From NCBI RefSeq assembly GCF_029024105.1, contig NZ_CP118963.1, positions 2,480,001 through 2,544,000 on the forward strand: a stretch of 64,000 nt of DNA, read 5' to 3'. A model generated the notes under the pieces. The model did not search any database and was not told where the DNA came from. It was given only the letters and a program-made list of their open reading frames with translations. Numbering within the stretch: position 1 is the first letter of the stretch; each line of letters starts with the position of its first letter. The translations under genes and the position numbers were made by a program. Shown here in pieces: positions 25,126 through 34,942 of this stretch. The stretch comes from Acinetobacter lwoffii. Lineage in GTDB: Bacteria > Pseudomonadota > Gammaproteobacteria > Pseudomonadales > Moraxellaceae.

Positions 25126-27165
25126 TTAGTCTTCGATTTGCCCATGCTCTTTCATCAAAGCAATAAATTGCGCTTCATTGATCACAGGTACACCGAGTTT
25201 TTCTGCTTTATCGAGCTTAGAACCCGCTTTTTCACCCGCAACCACACATTTGGTTTTACTGGACACACTGCCACTGACTCGTGCACCTAAGGCTTGCAAT
25301 AACTGGGTTGCATCATCTCGTCCCATACTGCTTAAAGTCCCGGTGACCACCCAGCTTTCGCCGTTTAACGGCTGACGGGTCGGTGCAATCGGTGCATCCC
25401 AGTGAATACCGGCAGCCAGTAAACGATCCAGAACTTCCAGGTTATGTGGTGCCTGGAAGAAATCCAGAATCCATTCCGCAGTGATATCACCTACATCTGG
25501 AGTTTTCTTTAATGCTTCCAGATCTGCCTCACGTAAGGCATCCAGTGTCTGGAAAGTATTGGCCAGCATACGTGCCGTAGTTTCTCCTACTCCACGAATA
25601 CCGAGTGCATAGATGAAAGCTGCCAGTGTGGTTTTCTTGCTGTTCTCGATAGAATCAACTAAATTCTGGACCGATTTTTCCCCCATTTTTTCAATCTGGA
25701 GTAATTGCTCACGGTGCTCATGCAGATGGTAAATATCTGATACATCTTTCAGAAGATTTAAATGTAGCAGTGACTCTACCCAGCGATCACCCAGCCCTTC
25801 TATATCCATGGCCTTACGCGACACAAAATGACGAATGGTTTCGATTCGCTGCGCAGCACAATAGAGTTCGCCAGAGCAGCGGGCCAATGCTTCACCTTCC
25901 GGCATCACTACTGGTGAATCACATACTGGACATTGTTCAGGTAAATGCACTTCTACTGCATCGACTGGGCGGAATTCCGGCCAGACTTTTTCCACCTTAG
26001 GAATTACATCGCCACTACGATAAACACTGACCGTATCGCCAATACGCACATCCAGACGGTGAATTTCCCCAATATTATGCAGCGTCACATTGGAGACTGT
26101 TACTCCACCAACAGCGACCGGATTCAAACGCGCAACCGGCGTCAATGTTCCAGTACGACCCACTTGCCAGTTAATATTTTCTACTGTGGTCAGTGCTGCA
26201 ACTGCCGGAAATTTATAGGCGGTGGCCCAACGCGGTTCACGGCTCAGGAAACCAAGCTGTTGTTGCTGTTTCAGGTCATTGACCTTGATCACCATACCAT
26301 CGATTTCGACACTGAGACTGGCACGCTCATCAATGATCTGTTCGTAGACCTTTTGCACGTCCTGAATACTGTCACAGATAAAGTGACGCTCGCCAACCGC
26401 AAAACCGAACTGATGTAACCATTCCAGACTGGCGGACATAGTGGTTTGTCCATGATGCGGCACGCACTGAGCAATCCCATAAGCATAAAAAGCCAATGGC
26501 CGCGAGGCAGCAATATTCGGGTCCAGCTGACGCAAACTTCCTGCCGCAGCATTACGCGGATTAGCAAAGGTCTTTTCACCTTTGGCGGCATTGGCAGCAT
26601 TCAATTTTTCAAAACCGGATTTCGGCATCAACACTTCGCCGCGGACTTCCAACAAATCGGGAATGATGCCATTCACTGGAGATAGAAGTTTCGGCAGGTT
26701 GCGAATAGTTCTGACATTCTGGGTGATGTCTTCACCGGTTTCCCCATCGCCGCGCGTCACCCCACGCGTCAGTACGCCATGCTCATACCAGAGTGAAATG
26801 GCCAGACCATCAAATTTCAGTTCAACATCATATTCAATTTTTTGATTCGGCAAACGTTCTTCAATACGGCGGGCAAAAGCCAGCAGATCTTCCTGATTAA
26901 AGACATTGCCTAATGACAGCATCGGCACGGCGTGTGTTACGGTCACAAATTTTGAAAGCGCCTGCCCACCCACTTTATCGGTCGGGCTATCCGGCTGGAT
27001 CAGATCGGGATATTGTTGTTCTAAAGCTTTGAGCTGATGAAAGAGCTGATCATATTCACTGTCTTCAATGCTCGGTTGATCCATCACATAATAAGCATGA
27101 TTATGCTTGGCAAGCAGTTGAATCAGTTGACGCATTTGCGCAATGACAGTGGCATCTTGGGTCAT
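25126..27165 (-). CDS. ligA: NAD-dependent DNA ligase LigA
   Basis: LigA seals nicks in replication and repair using NAD+. Domains run in order: Ia/adenylation with the AMP-accepting Lys in ELKFDG, OB fold, a Cys4 zinc finger (CPVC...C...C), HhH repeats, and a C-terminal BRCT domain (SWVVTGTLSSMGRDDA). The length is 679 residues. I start at ATG 27165 with GGTGA upstream. The longer frame would translate through the zipA terminator at 27177-27200. It lies directly after zipA in the smc-zipA-ligA order. Confidence 0.95.
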   Translation of the reverse strand: MTQDATVIAQMRQLIQLLAKHNHAYYVMDQPSIEDSEYDQLFHQLKALEQQYPDLIQPDSPTDKVGGQALSKFVTVTHAVPMLSLGNVFNQEDLLAFARRIEERLPNQKIEYDVELKFDGLAISLWYEHGVLTRGVTRGDGETGEDITQNVRTIRNLPKLLSPVNGIIPDLLEVRGEVLMPKSGFEKLNAANAAKGEKTFANPRNAAAGSLRQLDPNIAASRPLAFYAYGIAQCVPHHGQTTMSASLEWLHQFGFAVGERHFICDSIQDVQKVYEQIIDERASLSVEIDGMVIKVNDLKQQQQLGFLSREPRWATAYKFPAVAALTTVENINWQVGRTGTLTPVARLNPVAVGGVTVSNVTLHNIGEIHRLDVRIGDTVSVYRSGDVIPKVEKVWPEFRPVDAVEVHLPEQCPVCDSPVVMPEGEALARCSGELYCAAQRIETIRHFVSRKAMDIEGLGDRWVESLLHLNLLKDVSDIYHLHEHREQLLQIEKMGEKSVQNLVDSIENSKKTTLAAFIYALGIRGVGETTARMLANTFQTLDALREADLEALKKTPDVGDITAEWILDFFQAPHNLEVLDRLLAAGIHWDAPIAPTRQPLNGESWVVTGTLSSMGRDDATQLLQALGARVSGSVSSKTKCVVAGEKAGSKLDKAEKLGVPVINEAQFIALMKEHGQIED

Positions 27166-27176
27166 AATTTCACCAT

Positions 27177-27200
27177 AAAAAAGGGCGGAAAATCCGCCCT
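27177..27200 (-). terminator. Terminator between zipA and ligA
   Basis: On the minus strand, GGGCGGA-TT-TCCGCCC is followed by T6. It ends 12 bases before the ligA start, so the hairpin almost touches the ligA ribosome-binding site. Read-through or a promoter within zipA must supply ligA. Confidence 0.85.
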
Positions 27201-27273
27201 GTAGAATATTCAGCTTTTGGCTATTATAAAAATTGCAGTCCACAGATTCAACTTGCAGATCGAACAAAACCGC

Positions 27274-28239
27274 TTAAACTTCTGTAGGTTGACCCGCGCG
27301 ATAATCAATCGCCTGATGGCGCCAGAATTCACGTAATTGTGGTGTAAATTCCTGCTGGTTCTGATCGTAGACCAGACCATCCACTTCACGGGCAATCAGA
27401 CGTGAAATACTGTCCATGGTATCAAAGGCATTTTGTACATCGCTATGCGGCAAAGCCAGGAAGAAGGCCAGACCTTTGACTTCCTGAGTCGAGAGAGTTT
27501 CCAGATCAAAACCTTCCATGCCGGTATCCGTCATTTGCAGTACCGAAAACAGCAGTTTTGAATCATCTTCACTATAGCGGTGGAAACAGGCCAGTTCGCC
27601 ATAACGCAGGCCATATTTCAATAAAACCTTCAAGGTTTTATCACCCGAAAGTACACGGCCTTGTGGATAGATATGCAAAGAAATAATGGTTTCAGCATTG
27701 GACAAAGCACTTTCTTCATCCACTATTTTTTGCTCATGCAGATGTGCATCCAGAATACTGCTTTCATCATTAAATTCAGAAATTTCTGCTTTTTCGATGT
27801 TGCTGTTCAGGCTGAATTCAGGCATTTCTTCCTTGGTTTCAATCTGGCTATTCTTCTGTTCCGCTTCTACCTGTTGAACATCCGCTGCCGTGACTACCGA
27901 CTTTTCCACTACTTCAGCTTCTGTTGACGGGGCAGCTACAGGAGTTTCGACTGCTTTTGGCTCAACCGGAGTTGATTCAGCCTTGCGAAAGGCGGAAGGC
28001 TTTTCAGGAGCCGGTTCATCTATACCCAAGCTTGGCTCGATACGATCAGATTCGACATCCTGTTGTGCCAACTGAGAACGTACATGCCTTGGAATGATCG
28101 GGGTCTGGCTATCCGGGTCGATATGCAGGTTGGCATCCAGTGAAGGTACAGCCTCTACAGGTTTTTTGAACAGCATTCTTATACCAAACAGCATAATCAC
28201 AATTGCGATAACAATCCCGATAATGGTGGTGATTTCCAT
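27274..28239 (-). CDS. zipA: Cell division protein ZipA
   Basis: ZipA tethers FtsZ to the inner membrane. An N-terminal anchor (about residues 5-22, TIIGIVIAIVIMLFGIRM) precedes a long acidic, Pro/Glu/Val-rich linker (about 30-185). The C-terminal FtsZ-binding domain starts near IISLHIYPQGRVLSGDKTL and continues through GLAFFLALPHSD. The length (321) is typical. The start is one base after the smc stop, so translation is coupled. Confidence 0.93.
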   Translation of the reverse strand: MEITTIIGIVIAIVIMLFGIRMLFKKPVEAVPSLDANLHIDPDSQTPIIPRHVRSQLAQQDVESDRIEPSLGIDEPAPEKPSAFRKAESTPVEPKAVETPVAAPSTEAEVVEKSVVTAADVQQVEAEQKNSQIETKEEMPEFSLNSNIEKAEISEFNDESSILDAHLHEQKIVDEESALSNAETIISLHIYPQGRVLSGDKTLKVLLKYGLRYGELACFHRYSEDDSKLLFSVLQMTDTGMEGFDLETLSTQEVKGLAFFLALPHSDVQNAFDTMDSISRLIAREVDGLVYDQNQQEFTPQLREFWRHQAIDYRAGQPTEV

Positions 28240-28240
28240 A

Positions 28241-31200
28241 TTATACCTCCGCAGCTAGGCCGTATTCTTTTGCCTGTTCCAAATTAACTGTCACTAATTT
28301 TGATGTTCCCGGTTCAGGCATGGTTACACCTAAAAGATCAGTCGCCATCATCATTGCAAGTTTGTTATGGGTAATATAAATAAATTGCACGTGTTCAGAA
28401 AGCTCTTTAACTAAATTACAAAAGCGTCCCACATTGGCATCATCCAGCGGTGCATCGACTTCATCCAGTACACAAAATGGTGCCGGATTTAAGCGAAAAA
28501 TCGCGAATACCAATGCTAATGCGGTTAAGGCCTTTTCTCCACCAGAGAGTAAGGCCAATGAGCTGTTTCGTTTACCCGGTGGTCGGGCCATCAGTTTTAC
28601 ACCCGACTGCCAGCCATCTTCAAGGCTTAAACTCGCCTCACCGCCTTCAAACACTTTCGGGAACAGGTTTTGCAGTTCAGCATTGACCTGATCAAACGTG
28701 TGCATAAACAGTTTACGGGTTTCCTGATCAATACTCTTCATCGCGGCCTGTAGCTGTTCAACCGTATTTTCCAGATCCTGCATCTGGTGACTCAGTTCCT
28801 CATAACGTTTTGACACTTCTTCATATTCTTCAGAAGCCGCCAGATTGACTGCACCAAGTTTATCGAACTGAGCCTGAGCTTTTTCCAGTTTCGCCTGATG
28901 TGCTTTAAGGTCAATATTCAGTCCGGAAATTACTTCACTATTCAATTCTTTCAGCTGTTCAGAATAATGCTGCAAATCAGATTTGGCTGCCTGCCAGGCC
29001 AGACGTTTTTCTTCCAGTGTACTGCGGAGTTTTTCATCCTGCTGCTGGAAGCTGTGACGCTGTTCGGTCAGCTGCTGCTGTTTGCTCTGCACCTGATTTA
29101 ATTCAATCTGCCAGTCGGCCCAGGTCTTTTGCAGCTTTTCAGTGATCTGCGCCTGTTCATTAAACTGGCTCTGTAAAGCAGGTAATTCCAGCTGTACCGG
29201 ATCAACAAATTTCTTGGCCTGCTCGATTTGTGCAGTAATTTGTTGAGACTGTTCTTTTAGGAATACCTGATCTTTTTCCAGCAATTCAATTTGCTGCTGG
29301 CTTTGCACATTTTGCCTACGCAGCACTTCTAATTCCTGCTGCGCTTGCTGACTGAGCTGCTGTGAGTCATCCAGCTGAGTACTCAATTCTTCCAGCTGGA
29401 ATTGCAGGGTTTTATAATTTGGTAGCGCCTGTTCCAGTTTGATATTCAAGGCATGCAGATCAATTTCCAGATCATCTTTCTGCATGGCATCTTCTTCAAG
29501 CTGCTCATCCAGTTGTTGTAACTGATGCTGTAATTGCTGCTTTTGCAATGCAAAAGCCTGCGCACTACTTTGTACTTTAGCAATATTGACATCGAGTTGC
29601 TGCAGCTGCTTTTGGGTATGCTTGTGCTGCTCGCTGATACTCTGAATCTGATTTTGCAAAGCTTTAACCTGATCGGCGAATTCAGGTAACTGCTGCTCCA
29701 GCTGCATAAGCTTGGGTTCAAGTTCCGCAAGCTGCTGCTCGATTTCATCCAGACGGATTCGATGACTCAATGCGCCTTGTCCGGCCTGACTGGCTTCATC
29801 ATAGTCCAGCGCAATGACCCAGTCTGACCCAACATGATAGCCATCCAGACTTAGGATTGACTGGCCTTGTAATAGGTCAGTTTGAAGCGGTAATGCTTGT
29901 GCTAATGTATCTACGACCGCGACTTGTTGCCACAGTGAATAATGCGGAGATTCAATCCAGTCGGCCAGACACATCGTATTGGCAATCTGAATTTTATTCT
30001 GAACAGCCTGTTGCTTTAACTGACGCGCACAATCTTCAAGGAAGTACTCACCCTCTGCCAGAATCTGGGCAGACAGCCACTTGGCCAAAAACTTTTCGAT
30101 CAGGCTGGCATGTCCTTTGCCTGCATCATTGAGCTTAAGTACATGCATCAGCTGGACCGCATCGTTTTTAGCATTTGGATTGGCTTTGGTCAGTAATTGG
30201 CTCAGGTTTTTCTTTTCTGAATGAAGCACCTGAATTTCAGATTTGAGCTGCATCAAGCGCTGCTGATGGTTCGCCTGCTCTGCCTGCATCTGCTCGAATT
30301 GAGTTCTTAAATCTGTTAATTGAATTTCATAGCCAACGATTTGCTGTTCAGCTTGGGCTTTGTCTGCCTGATACTGATCCAGCTCATCTTGCTGCGCCTG
30401 TTGCTGAATCTGTGCACTTTGCTGTTGGAGCGTCTGTTTCTGCTGTTCAATCCGCTCAATATTCTTTGCCAGTTGCTCGCTTTGAGCCAACATCTGTAAT
30501 TTACGCTGTTGCTGCTGTTCGACCTGGGTTTTGATCTGGGTAAATTGCGCTGCCACAGTGCTATGTTGAGCTTTGAGCTCAGTCAAGTTTTGGCTTTGCG
30601 CCTGACTCTGGCCATCTTGCTGCTGCAATTGTGCCTGCTGATCTTCAAGTTGCTGCTGCAAGGTTTCGAGTTGCAGTTCAATCAACTGCAAACGCTCTTT
30701 GGTTTGGACTTTTTGCTGTTCCAACTTGATCAGACTGGTGGAATTCTGCTCCAGCAAAGACTGCTTTTGTTGCAGGGTCATTTCCAGTTCAGCCAGTTTT
30801 TTCTCGGCCTGTTGCCATTCGCTTTGCAAAGGAGTGGATTGCTGAATCAGACGCTGGAACAGTTCACTGGTGCTGCCCAAATCATGTTCAACGGTGGTCA
30901 GTTCGGAACGTACCAGCTTAAAGTTTTCCCCGAGCGTATTCATCTCAAGGGTATATTCTTCCTGTAAACGCTGGCTTTGCTCACATTGAAAAGACAGAAT
31001 TTCGATCTTGATGGTACGGATCTGTCCTTCCAGTTCTTTATATTGAATCGCACTTTCCGACTGACGTTTCAGGGTTTTTAGCTGGGATTTCAGTTCGGAG
31101 GCGATATCTTCCAGACGCGACAGGTTTTGTGTGGTGTGATCCAGATGCAGCATCGTTTCACGGCGACGCGCCTGATAGCGTGATACACCCGCGGCTTCTT

Positions 31201-31693
31201 CAATATAAACCCGCATTTCATCTGGCTTGGCATCGACCAGACGGTTGATCATGCCCTGCTCGATAATCGCATAAGAACGTGGCCCAAGACCGGTACCAAG
31301 GAAAATATCGGTAATATCACGACGACGGCATTTGCTGCCATTCAGGAAATATTCGGACTTGCCATCGCGGTTGACCTGACGGCGTACTGCCAGTTCATTA
31401 TAGGCATTATAAGCACCGCCCAGCTTGCCATAGGTATTGTCAAAGCGCAGTTCTACACTGGCCATGCCCACCGGTTTACGTTTCGCAGTTCCGGTAAAGA
31501 TGACGTCCTGCATGCTGCCACCACGCAGCTGGCGCGCACTGGACTCGCCCATGACCCAGCGTATGGCATCAATGACGTTAGATTTACCACAACCATTCGG
31601 TCCCACGACCGCAGTACGATTATCTTTAAAATGCAAAGTGGTACTGTCGGCAAAAGATTTAAAGCCTGAAAGTTTTAAACTGCTTAAACGCAT
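28241..31693 (-). CDS. smc: Chromosome segregation ATPase Smc
   Basis: Smc is the core ATPase of bacterial condensin, partnered by ScpA and ScpB (3819-5200). Walker A GPNGCGKS is at 31-38. Long Gln/Leu-rich coiled coils flank a central hinge (near GKGHASLIEKFLAKW), and the C-terminal head has signature LSGGEKA (1049-1055) and Walker B ending DE (1077-1078). Total length is about 1150 residues. ATG 31693 is chosen (MRLSSLKLSGFKSF); the frame extends 12 codons further but runs into the gntR stop region. Confidence 0.95.
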   Translation of the reverse strand: MRLSSLKLSGFKSFADSTTLHFKDNRTAVVGPNGCGKSNVIDAIRWVMGESSARQLRGGSMQDVIFTGTAKRKPVGMASVELRFDNTYGKLGGAYNAYNELAVRRQVNRDGKSEYFLNGSKCRRRDITDIFLGTGLGPRSYAIIEQGMINRLVDAKPDEMRVYIEEAAGVSRYQARRRETMLHLDHTTQNLSRLEDIASELKSQLKTLKRQSESAIQYKELEGQIRTIKIEILSFQCEQSQRLQEEYTLEMNTLGENFKLVRSELTTVEHDLGSTSELFQRLIQQSTPLQSEWQQAEKKLAELEMTLQQKQSLLEQNSTSLIKLEQQKVQTKERLQLIELQLETLQQQLEDQQAQLQQQDGQSQAQSQNLTELKAQHSTVAAQFTQIKTQVEQQQQRKLQMLAQSEQLAKNIERIEQQKQTLQQQSAQIQQQAQQDELDQYQADKAQAEQQIVGYEIQLTDLRTQFEQMQAEQANHQQRLMQLKSEIQVLHSEKKNLSQLLTKANPNAKNDAVQLMHVLKLNDAGKGHASLIEKFLAKWLSAQILAEGEYFLEDCARQLKQQAVQNKIQIANTMCLADWIESPHYSLWQQVAVVDTLAQALPLQTDLLQGQSILSLDGYHVGSDWVIALDYDEASQAGQGALSHRIRLDEIEQQLAELEPKLMQLEQQLPEFADQVKALQNQIQSISEQHKHTQKQLQQLDVNIAKVQSSAQAFALQKQQLQHQLQQLDEQLEEDAMQKDDLEIDLHALNIKLEQALPNYKTLQFQLEELSTQLDDSQQLSQQAQQELEVLRRQNVQSQQQIELLEKDQVFLKEQSQQITAQIEQAKKFVDPVQLELPALQSQFNEQAQITEKLQKTWADWQIELNQVQSKQQQLTEQRHSFQQQDEKLRSTLEEKRLAWQAAKSDLQHYSEQLKELNSEVISGLNIDLKAHQAKLEKAQAQFDKLGAVNLAASEEYEEVSKRYEELSHQMQDLENTVEQLQAAMKSIDQETRKLFMHTFDQVNAELQNLFPKVFEGGEASLSLEDGWQSGVKLMARPPGKRNSSLALLSGGEKALTALALVFAIFRLNPAPFCVLDEVDAPLDDANVGRFCNLVKELSEHVQFIYITHNKLAMMMATDLLGVTMPEPGTSKLVTVNLEQAKEYGLAAEV

Positions 31694-31704
31694 AATGTCC
31701 TGAT

Positions 31705-32400
31705 TTAACGTCGTGAGCGTCTGGCCCACGCGAGTTCAATTTGTTTCATCCGTGTCAGAGATTCCAACACAAGGTTGCGCAAGTGTCGACAAAAATCTTC
31801 CATAAATAAAGTGGCCTGATGGCTTTTTCGTATCAAAATTGCTTCAGTGACCAGTTTAAATAAGTCAAAAGATTCCTGTAACTCGCGTCTGGAAATATTC
31901 AGGGTCAGAAAATAGCTCCGACGTAAAGATGGCAGCAGTTCCTGATAGTAGCGCATCAGATAAGGATTCCCCACCATCTCATGCTGCTGGGCCATGCCCT
32001 GAAAGATCAGATCATAAAACTTTTCAGTGTGTCCTTGGCGAGTTTCTGCTTCCAATTGCTCTAATAATAGCTGAATGCGCTCAGCTTCATGCACCCGCCA
32101 GGTTTCCGCCATGCGATACACCATTTGCCCGAGCAATAATGAGGTCATGTCAAATAAGGCACGCACCTGCAAGGCCGACATTTCCGAGACAATCGCCCCA
32201 CGGCGCGGGAAAATTTCAATCAGCTGGGTGCGTTCCAGCAAAAGCAGGGCTTCACGAACCGAACCCCGACTGACATCAAGCTCTGAGGCAATCCTGAGTT
32301 CCTGTATACGTTCGCCTTCGACCAGTTCACCGCGAATAATCTGTTCGCTAATGTGCTTGGCAATCTGCTCAGACAAACTGTGCGCTTGTTCTAATGGCAT
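31705..32400 (-). CDS. GntR-family transcriptional regulator (FadR/FCD type)
   Basis: An N-terminal winged helix (residues about 8-72; ELDVSRGSVREALLLLER is the recognition segment) is followed by an all-helical FCD effector domain. Such proteins sense carboxylates or acyl compounds and usually repress neighbouring catabolic genes. Here it is immediately upstream of smc (11 bp) on the same strand, so no target can be inferred from position. The product is 231 residues. Confidence 0.85.
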   Translation of the reverse strand: MPLEQAHSLSEQIAKHISEQIIRGELVEGERIQELRIASELDVSRGSVREALLLLERTQLIEIFPRRGAIVSEMSALQVRALFDMTSLLLGQMVYRMAETWRVHEAERIQLLLEQLEAETRQGHTEKFYDLIFQGMAQQHEMVGNPYLMRYYQELLPSLRRSYFLTLNISRRELQESFDLFKLVTEAILIRKSHQATLFMEDFCRHLRNLVLESLTRMKQIELAWARRSRR

Positions 32401-32536
32401 ACCGTTCCTGTCTTTATTTTTATGGATACTGGTTTAGCCCTTTATTTGGACTATGTTGCTATTAAACGGGTTTTTATCCATAAATACTTTGACATTGTCA
32501 GACAATCTTATGTCTATATAGCCAACTTAGGCCCAT

Positions 32537-32566
32537 AAAAAAGGAGAATAGTGAGCTATTCTCCTT
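32537..32566 (-). terminator. Terminator of the TauE/SafE-type gene
   Basis: Arms AAGGAGAATAG and CTATTCTCCTT with a four-base loop. On the minus strand the second arm is followed by a T6 run, so it ends the permease transcript and insulates gntR. Confidence 0.88.
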
Positions 32567-32600
32567 ATACGGTACATCAGTCCAACCGAAAAGGTTTAAA

Positions 32601-33404
32601 TCAGGCCATAAACCCTTGATAAATAAAATACAGGCCGACGGTGGTCAGTAGTGCAGCAAAACATTTTTTTAATACGGCCGGTGAAAGCAGATGTGCCACT
32701 TTTGCCCCCAGCTTGACCGTGAAAAAACTCATCATGCTGATCCCGATAAAGGCATAAATATGAATATAGCCAATGGTATTTGGTACGGTAACCTGCGCCT
32801 GTTTACCAAACCAGATAAAACCCAGCGCACCTGCGACTGCAATTGGCAATCCACAAGCCGCAGAGGTCGCTACGGCTTTTTGCATCACGATTCCGCAGCG
32901 ATTCAGAAATGGGACGGTCAGACTTCCCCCGCCAATCCCAAAGATCGCCGATGCCACACCGATTCCACCACCTGCAGCAATTTGTACCGGGGTTGAAGGC
33001 AATTTTTGATTCGGATCAATCTGGATATGCGCTCCCTTGAACATTCTAAATGCCACCCAGACCGCAAAGAAGCCAATCATTAACTGCAAACCCTGACCAG
33101 ATAAATAATCGGCAATCCCCGCACCTAGGAAAGAACCGATAATCAGACCTGGCGCCAGATTACGAAACACAGGCCATAGTACTGCCCCTCGCTGATGATG
33201 CGCCATCACCGAACTGATAGAAGTCACAATAATCGTTGCCAAGGAAGTGCCCACCGCCATATGCATAATCACGCTGGGATCGTACTGAAGCTGGGTAAAA
33301 ACAATGTACAGGATCGGCACAATAATCAAACCACCACCGACCCCAAACAGGCCTGCGGTGAATCCGGCAATTGCACCAATCAATAAATATATGATTAACT
33401 CCAT
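32601..33404 (-). CDS. Sulfite exporter TauE/SafE family (TSUP) permease
   Basis: Membrane protein of about 267 residues with the two-repeat TSUP topology. Glycine-rich stretches AGFTAGLFGVGGGLIIVP and GVASAIFGIGGGSLTVP mark the two halves. The family exports sulfite, sulfonates or related anions; some import them. I start at ATG 33404 (MELIIYLL), because the upstream extension overlaps the divergent birA and adds a non-membrane leader. It is divergent from birA with only 27 bp between starts. Confidence 0.85.
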   Translation of the reverse strand: MELIIYLLIGAIAGFTAGLFGVGGGLIIVPILYIVFTQLQYDPSVIMHMAVGTSLATIIVTSISSVMAHHQRGAVLWPVFRNLAPGLIIGSFLGAGIADYLSGQGLQLMIGFFAVWVAFRMFKGAHIQIDPNQKLPSTPVQIAAGGGIGVASAIFGIGGGSLTVPFLNRCGIVMQKAVATSAACGLPIAVAGALGFIWFGKQAQVTVPNTIGYIHIYAFIGISMMSFFTVKLGAKVAHLLSPAVLKKCFAALLTTVGLYFIYQGFMA

Positions 33405-33431
33405 AACGATATTTACCACGTTTAGATTCAA

Positions 33432-34187
33432 ATGGATGTAGAAACTCGTGAACTGCAACAACGATTAAGCGATGCAGGCCAACTCCCGGAAGTATTACTC
33501 ATCAAACCGATTACCACATCGACCAATGATGATGTACGCGAATTGGCAACGAAGGGGGTGCAGCAGGTTCTGGTGTGCAGTCATGTGCAGACCCAAGGCC
33601 GTGGACAGCGTCAACGTCAGTGGATTTCACCTGAAGGGAACATCTATTTAAGCACATTGCTGCATACACAAAAACCCATCGATGGTCGTCTGGCGCTAGA
33701 AATTGCGTTAAATATCCTGCAAATGCCCAGTCTAAAAGGCCTGGAATTACAGGTGAAATGGCCGAATGACCTGTATAGCCTGCACGGAAAATGGGGCGGC
33801 ATTCTGGTCGAGCCGATTTCATCTACACAGGTGGTGGTCGGTGTAGGTTTAAATATCGATCCTCTGCTCACTGACCTTCCAGATCAGCAGGTTAGCTCCT
33901 TGAACGAGTTGGGATTATCACATACCTCAAGAGTCGAGCTGATTGCCCAGTTATATCTGGCGATTCAGCAAGCCGGGCAATGGTTTAATTATGGCAGTCA
34001 AAACCTGGCGGCGCGTTTCAATCGATCGGCTGCATTTATGCAACAAACGGTTGAATTTACTGACGTGCAAGGGCAATATTCCGGTACTTTTCTCGGGATT
34101 CAGGATGATGGTGCAGTCAAGATTTTGACCGATCAGGGAATCCAGACCTTTTATCAGGGACAGCTCCGCCTTCAACACGGTGGATGA
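33432..34187 (+). CDS. birA: Biotin--[acetyl-CoA-carboxylase] ligase (monofunctional BirA)
   Basis: Biotin protein ligase that makes biotinyl-AMP and loads it on the biotin carboxyl carrier protein. The catalytic core is clear: TSTNDDV, the GRGQRQRQW loop, WPNDLY and KWGGILVEP, then the C-terminal SH3-like domain (TDQGIQTFYQGQLRL). At 251 residues it lacks the N-terminal DNA-binding domain of E. coli BirA, so it should not repress bio genes. Its last codons overlap the coaX frame, an association common in gammaproteobacteria. Confidence 0.92.
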   Translation: MDVETRELQQRLSDAGQLPEVLLIKPITTSTNDDVRELATKGVQQVLVCSHVQTQGRGQRQRQWISPEGNIYLSTLLHTQKPIDGRLALEIALNILQMPSLKGLELQVKWPNDLYSLHGKWGGILVEPISSTQVVVGVGLNIDPLLTDLPDQQVSSLNELGLSHTSRVELIAQLYLAIQQAGQWFNYGSQNLAARFNRSAAFMQQTVEFTDVQGQYSGTFLGIQDDGAVKILTDQGIQTFYQGQLRLQHGG

Positions 34188-34201
34188 ACAGGCATACAGC
34201 A

Positions 34202-34942
34202 ATGAAAAAATTATGGTTGGATATCGGCAATACCCGGCTTAAATACTGGATTACCGAGCATGATCAGATTATTGAACAGGCAGCAGAATTACATTTACAG
34301 TCCCCTGCTGATTTGTTACTTGGCCTGATCCAGCATTTCAAAGCGCTGGGCTTGCATCAGGTAGGTCTATCCTCTGTCCAAGATAAAATCAATAATGAGC
34401 GCATTCTCAGCATTTTAGAAAGCCTGCATATTCCAGTGATTTTTGCTCAAGTACAGGCAGAATATGCCGGTCTGATCTGTGGCTATGATGAACCTTCGCA
34501 ACTGGGGATTGACCGCTGGTTACAGGTACTTGCAGTGGCGACGCAAACGCATGAAAATTATTGTGTGATTAGTTGCGGTACGGCGCTGACCATTGATCTG
34601 GCGCAAGGACAACAACATTTGGGTGGATTTATTCTGCCAAATCTATACTTGCAGCGTGACTCCCTAATTCAGAATACCAAAGGCATTAAAATTCCGGATG
34701 CCGCTTTTTCTGAACTCAATCCTGGACGCAATACCATCGATGCGGTACATCATGGCATCCTACTTGGTCTGCTGAGTATCATCGAAAAAGTATTGCGTGA
34801 TTTCCCTGCACAGTTGGTTTTAACTGGTGGAGATGCGCCGCTGTTTGCGCAACATCTCGCTCAGTATCAGCCCCGGATTGAACCGGATCTTTTGCTTAAA
34901 GGCCTGCAGCATTTTGCAGCTCATTTGCCAGACACTGTTTGA
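34202..34942 (+). CDS. coaX: Type III pantothenate kinase
   Basis: CoaX phosphorylates pantothenate in the first step of CoA synthesis. Motifs are LWLDIGNTRLKYW (phosphate loop), GIDRWLQVLA and SCGTALTIDL. It has about 246 residues from ATG 34202. An in-frame ATG at 34184 overlaps the birA stop (ATGA) and would add six residues; coupling is possible. The 3' end overlaps the convergent hydrolase-like gene by 47 bases. Confidence 0.92.
   Translation: MKKLWLDIGNTRLKYWITEHDQIIEQAAELHLQSPADLLLGLIQHFKALGLHQVGLSSVQDKINNERILSILESLHIPVIFAQVQAEYAGLICGYDEPSQLGIDRWLQVLAVATQTHENYCVISCGTALTIDLAQGQQHLGGFILPNLYLQRDSLIQNTKGIKIPDAAFSELNPGRNTIDAVHHGILLGLLSIIEKVLRDFPAQLVLTGGDAPLFAQHLAQYQPRIEPDLLLKGLQHFAAHLPDTV

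Noticed and set aside
27166..27267. N-terminal extension of LigA
   Set aside because: It would be translated from the zipA terminator hairpin; the canonical LigA start is at 27165.
31694..31729. Twelve-residue N-terminal extension of Smc
   Set aside because: The conserved Smc N-terminus begins at 31693, and the extension overlaps the end of the gntR gene.
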